DNA from: an uncultured Ruminococcus sp. | Lineage (GTDB): Bacteria; Bacillota; Clostridia; Oscillospirales; CAG-272 | Reading direction: 5' to 3' | Assembly (NCBI GenBank): GCA_902797495.1 | Contig: CADBTH010000012.1 | Coordinates: 1 to 25,605, forward strand | DNA length: 25,605 bases | Part shown: positions 23,487 through 25,605 of the stretch, one piece after another | How positions within the stretch are numbered: the stretch's first letter is position 1 | Layout: the number at the start of each line of letters is the position of its first letter | Position numbers and translations under genes: made by a program | Notes under the pieces: model-generated | Told to the model about the DNA's origin: nothing | Seen by the model: the letters and a program-made list of their open reading frames with translations, nothing else | Database searches by the model: none

Positions 23487-23513
23487 GACCGCGCTCACGC
23501 GCGGTCTTTTTTT
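23487..23513 (+). terminator. Intrinsic terminator in the hyd leader (possible attenuator)
   Basis: An 8-bp G/C-rich stem, GACCGCGC (23487-23494) with GCGCGGTC (23499-23506), has loop TCAC and is followed by T7. It lies between the consensus promoter and the ribosome binding site GGAGGA (23515-23520) of the first hyd gene, with no gene between promoter and terminator. The only obvious alternative pairing is GACCG at 23456-23460 with CGGTC of the 3' arm. Confidence 0.85.
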
Positions 23514-23526
23514 CGGAGGAAACGAA

Positions 23527-23778
23527 ATGGAAAACGCAACGAGAGTCGCAGTCATCGGCATCATAGTCGAAAAGCAGGAGAGCGTCGGAGAGCTCAACGC
23601 CATCCTCTCCGAATACCGCGACGTGATCATCGGAAGAATGGGCATCCCTTATCCCAAAAAGAACGTCAACTGCATCACGGTCGTCGTCGACGCGGAGCAG
23701 AACGACATCAACACGCTCTGCGGAAAGATCGGAAAGCTCGAGGGGATCTCCTCCAAAGCGGCTTTCAGCAATGTATAA
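23527..23778 (+). CDS. TM1266-type iron-only hydrogenase system putative regulator
   Basis: This 83-residue protein has an ACT/ferredoxin-like beta-alpha-beta pattern. It begins RVAVIGIIVEKQESVGELNAIL, followed by IIGRMGIPYPKKNVNCITVVVDAEQNDINTLCGKIGKLEGISSKAA. This matches the small family that accompanies [FeFe]-hydrogenase maturation genes (type member Thermotoga TM1266) and was named as a putative regulator; its mechanism is not established. The start at 23527 is set by GGAGGA with a six-base spacer; the longer in-frame extension upstream runs through the leader terminator and has no binding site. Its last eight bases overlap hydE. It lacks an obvious DNA-binding domain, so a metabolite- or metal-sensing role is more plausible (inference). 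Confidence 0.88.
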   Translation: MENATRVAVIGIIVEKQESVGELNAILSEYRDVIIGRMGIPYPKKNVNCITVVVDAEQNDINTLCGKIGKLEGISSKAAFSNV

Positions 23779-24820
23779 GGAACTGCTCGACCGCCTCTCG
23801 CGCGAAGGTATTCTTGCCGAGCGGGAATACCTGTATCTGATACGCCACCGCGACGAAGCGAGAGGGTACGCCGCAAAGCTCGCAAGAAAAACGTGTGAGG
23901 ATTTCTACGGGAAGCGCGTCTTCATCCGCGGACTGATAGAGTTCACGAACTACTGCCGCAACAATTGCTATTACTGCGGCATCAGGGCGGGGAACGCAAA
24001 ATGCGAGAGATACCGGCTGACACCGGACGAGATCGTCGCGTGCGCCGACTCCGGGTATGAGCTCGGCTTCCGCACGTTCGTCATGCAGGGAGGCGAGGAT
24101 CCGTACTACACGGACGAAGTTCTGTGCGGCGTGATAAGACGGATAAAGACAAACCACCCCGACTGCGCCGTGACGCTGTCGGTCGGCGAGAGAAGCTTTG
24201 AAAGTTATAAGCTTCTTCGCGAAGCGGGGGCTGACAGGTATCTGCTCCGCCACGAGACGGCGAACAAAGCGCACTATGAAAAGCTTCACCCCGAATCAAT
24301 GAGCTTTGACAACAGACAGCGGTGTATCGCGGATCTGAAGAAACTCGGTTATCAGGTCGGAGTCGGTTTTATGGTCGGCTCGCCCGGGCAAACGGAGGAA
24401 GATCTCGCACACGAGATGATATACCTGAAGTCCGTCTCTCCCGATATGGTCGGGATAGGCCCGTTTATACCTCACCGCGACACGCCGTTCAAAGATGAGG
24501 CGGCGGGGAGCGCGGAGCTGACGACGTTCCTGCTCTCGCTCATAAGGCTGACTCTGCCCGACGTTCTGCTTCCCGCGACGACCGCGCTCGGAACGGTCGA
24601 TCCGCAGGGGCGCGAAAAGGGGATTCTCGCAGGGGCGAACGTGCTCATGCCGAACCTCTCTCCCGCGGGAGTCAGAGGAAAATACCTGCTCTACGACAAT
24701 AAGATATGCACCGGAGACGAAGCCGCCGCGTGCATCGAATGTTTAAAACGAAGAATAAAAACGACCGGATGCGAGATCGTCTCGGGAAGAGGCGACCGCG
24801 CCGGAAAGGAGATACAATGA
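23771..24820 (+). CDS. hydE: [FeFe]-hydrogenase H-cluster radical SAM maturase HydE
   Basis: HydE is a 349-residue radical SAM enzyme that helps build the dithiolate-bridged diiron subcluster of [FeFe]-hydrogenase, acting on the HydG-derived organometallic iron intermediate. The radical SAM motif is FTNYCRNNCYYCGIRAGN with Cys62, Cys66 and Cys69. Further family segments are FVMQGGEDPYYTD, LSVGERSFESY, YLLRHETANKAHYEKLHP, VGFMVGSPGQTEEDL and GPFIPHRDTPF, ending with NVLMPNLSP near the barrel end. The length is normal and the gene appears intact. It overlaps the TM1266-type gene by eight bases and hydG by four (ATGA), so translation of all three is coupled. Confidence 0.96.
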   Translation: MYKELLDRLSREGILAEREYLYLIRHRDEARGYAAKLARKTCEDFYGKRVFIRGLIEFTNYCRNNCYYCGIRAGNAKCERYRLTPDEIVACADSGYELGFRTFVMQGGEDPYYTDEVLCGVIRRIKTNHPDCAVTLSVGERSFESYKLLREAGADRYLLRHETANKAHYEKLHPESMSFDNRQRCIADLKKLGYQVGVGFMVGSPGQTEEDLAHEMIYLKSVSPDMVGIGPFIPHRDTPFKDEAAGSAELTTFLLSLIRLTLPDVLLPATTALGTVDPQGREKGILAGANVLMPNLSPAGVRGKYLLYDNKICTGDEAAACIECLKRRIKTTGCEIVSGRGDRAGKEIQ

Positions 24821-25605
24821 AATACGATCCCAAATCACTGAAGGCGGAAGAATTCATCAATCACGAGGAAATACTCGACACCGTCCGCTATGCCGAGGAA
24901 CACAAGAACGATATCGCTCTTATCGACAGTATCATCGAAAAGGCGAAGCTTAGAAAGGGACTTTCCCACAGAGAGGCGAGCGTTCTTCTCGCCTGCGGCG
25001 ACGAAGAAAAGACGCGCGAGATATACGACCTCGCAGAGCAGATCAAGAAGGACTTTTACGGAAACAGGATAGTCCTCTTCGCGCCGCTCTATCTCTCCAA
25101 CTACTGCGTGAACGGCTGCCTCTACTGCCCGTATCACCTCAAAAACCGCCATATCGCAAGGAAGAAGCTGACTCAGGAAGAGGTGGCGAAGGAAGTTATC
25201 GCGCTCCAGGACATGGGTCACAAGAGACTTGCGATCGAAGCGGGCGAGGACCCGGTCAACAACCCGATCGAATATATCCTCGAGTGCATCGACACGATCT
25301 ACTCAATCAAGCACAAGAACGGCGCGATCCGCCGCGTTAACGTGAACATCGCGGCGACGACGGTCGAGAACTACAGAAAGCTGAAGGACGCCGGGATAGG
25401 CACGTACATCCTGTTCCAGGAGACTTACAACAAGGAGAATTATGAGATCCTTCACCCGACGGGACCGAAGCACAACTACGACTACCACACGGAGGCCGAG
25501 CGCCCGCACGACACGGAGCAGTTCGACGTCTCCGACACCCGTCCGCTCGACGACGTGGTCCGCTGGCTCCTCGAGCAGGACCACATCCCGTCCTTCTGCA
25601 CCGCC
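24817..25605 (+). CDS. hydG: HydG maturase, partial at window end and carrying an in-frame internal deletion
   Basis: HydG cleaves tyrosine to supply CO and CN ligands for the hydrogenase H-cluster. The gene starts with AAAGGAG (24805-24811) five bases before the ATG and runs off the window after 263 codons. The N-terminal radical SAM part is normal: LSNYCVNGCLYCPYH with Cys97, Cys101 and Cys104, then AIEAGEDPVNNPIEY and ETYNKENYEILHPTGPK. After YDYHTEA (ending at Ala227) the reading frame jumps directly to ERPHDTEQFDVSDTRPLDDVV and IPSFCTA, which in normal HydG proteins lies about 120 residues further on, just before the C-terminal cluster. The missing part should include the segments around the later barrel strands. 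The frame is kept. As given, the product should not fold or work; either a true deletion or an assembly collapse at the shared Thr-Glu-Ala coding sequence. Confidence 0.9.
   Translation, partial: MKYDPKSLKAEEFINHEEILDTVRYAEEHKNDIALIDSIIEKAKLRKGLSHREASVLLACGDEEKTREIYDLAEQIKKDFYGNRIVLFAPLYLSNYCVNGCLYCPYHLKNRHIARKKLTQEEVAKEVIALQDMGHKRLAIEAGEDPVNNPIEYILECIDTIYSIKHKNGAIRRVNVNIAATTVENYRKLKDAGIGTYILFQETYNKENYEILHPTGPKHNYDYHTEAERPHDTEQFDVSDTRPLDDVVRWLLEQDHIPSFCTA

Noticed and set aside
23464..23526. A leader peptide or longer start for the TM1266-type protein
   Set aside because: The frame is continuous into the gene, has no stop and no ribosome binding site, and runs through the intrinsic terminator; the ATG at 23527 has GGAGGA.

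Overview
The window looks like chromosome from an uncultured, strictly anaerobic Clostridia member (gut Oscillospiraceae/Christensenellales type). The support is a high-G+C genome with Firmicutes-style AGGAGG ribosome binding sites, an AddAB rather than RecBCD repair nuclease, many Gram-positive lipoproteins, a membrane-anchored LuxR-type regulator and a [FeFe]-hydrogenase maturation operon. The species assignment is inference.

Layout. (1) 6-380: tRNA-Thr(GGT), its terminator and a gene-free block of small hairpins. (2) 382-855: a minus-strand lipoprotein. (3) 907-9660: a good promoter followed by a tight plus-strand operon of a QueG-like double-cluster ferredoxin protein, addB, addA and a YtqA/MnmL-type radical SAM protein, closed by a strong terminator. 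(4) 9676-14213: a DUF3592-type membrane protein on minus, divergent from a 12-TM LuxR regulator and two lipoproteins. The regulator and lipoproteins are visibly more A/T-rich than their surroundings and look like an accessory sensing/surface module. (5) 14219-19966: a divergent surface-glycan cluster, with a UGM/amine-oxidase-like flavoprotein and a two-domain glycosyltransferase on minus, and a GT2 and a GT4 enzyme on plus. (6) 20154-21236: a lipoprotein with two cystatin-like domains, followed by about 430 bp of hairpin-rich noncoding DNA. (7) 21670-23286: ABC permease plus ATPase of the TagGH/Wzm-Wzt polysaccharide-export type, on minus. (8) 23399-end: a consensus promoter, a leader with an intrinsic terminator, then TM1266-type regulator, hydE and hydG.

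How the parts work together: the glycan genes and the ABC exporter probably build and export one cell-surface polymer. The hyd genes mature the H-cluster for fermentative hydrogen metabolism. AddAB repairs double-strand breaks.

The most striking anomaly is hydG. About 120 residues are missing, without a frameshift, at a short repeated sequence near 25489-25497, so the gene as given cannot encode a normal HydG. This is either a real deletion or an assembly collapse. Other points worth a look are the attenuator-like leader of the hyd operon, the cystatin-like lipoprotein, and two blocks of strong hairpins with no gene.
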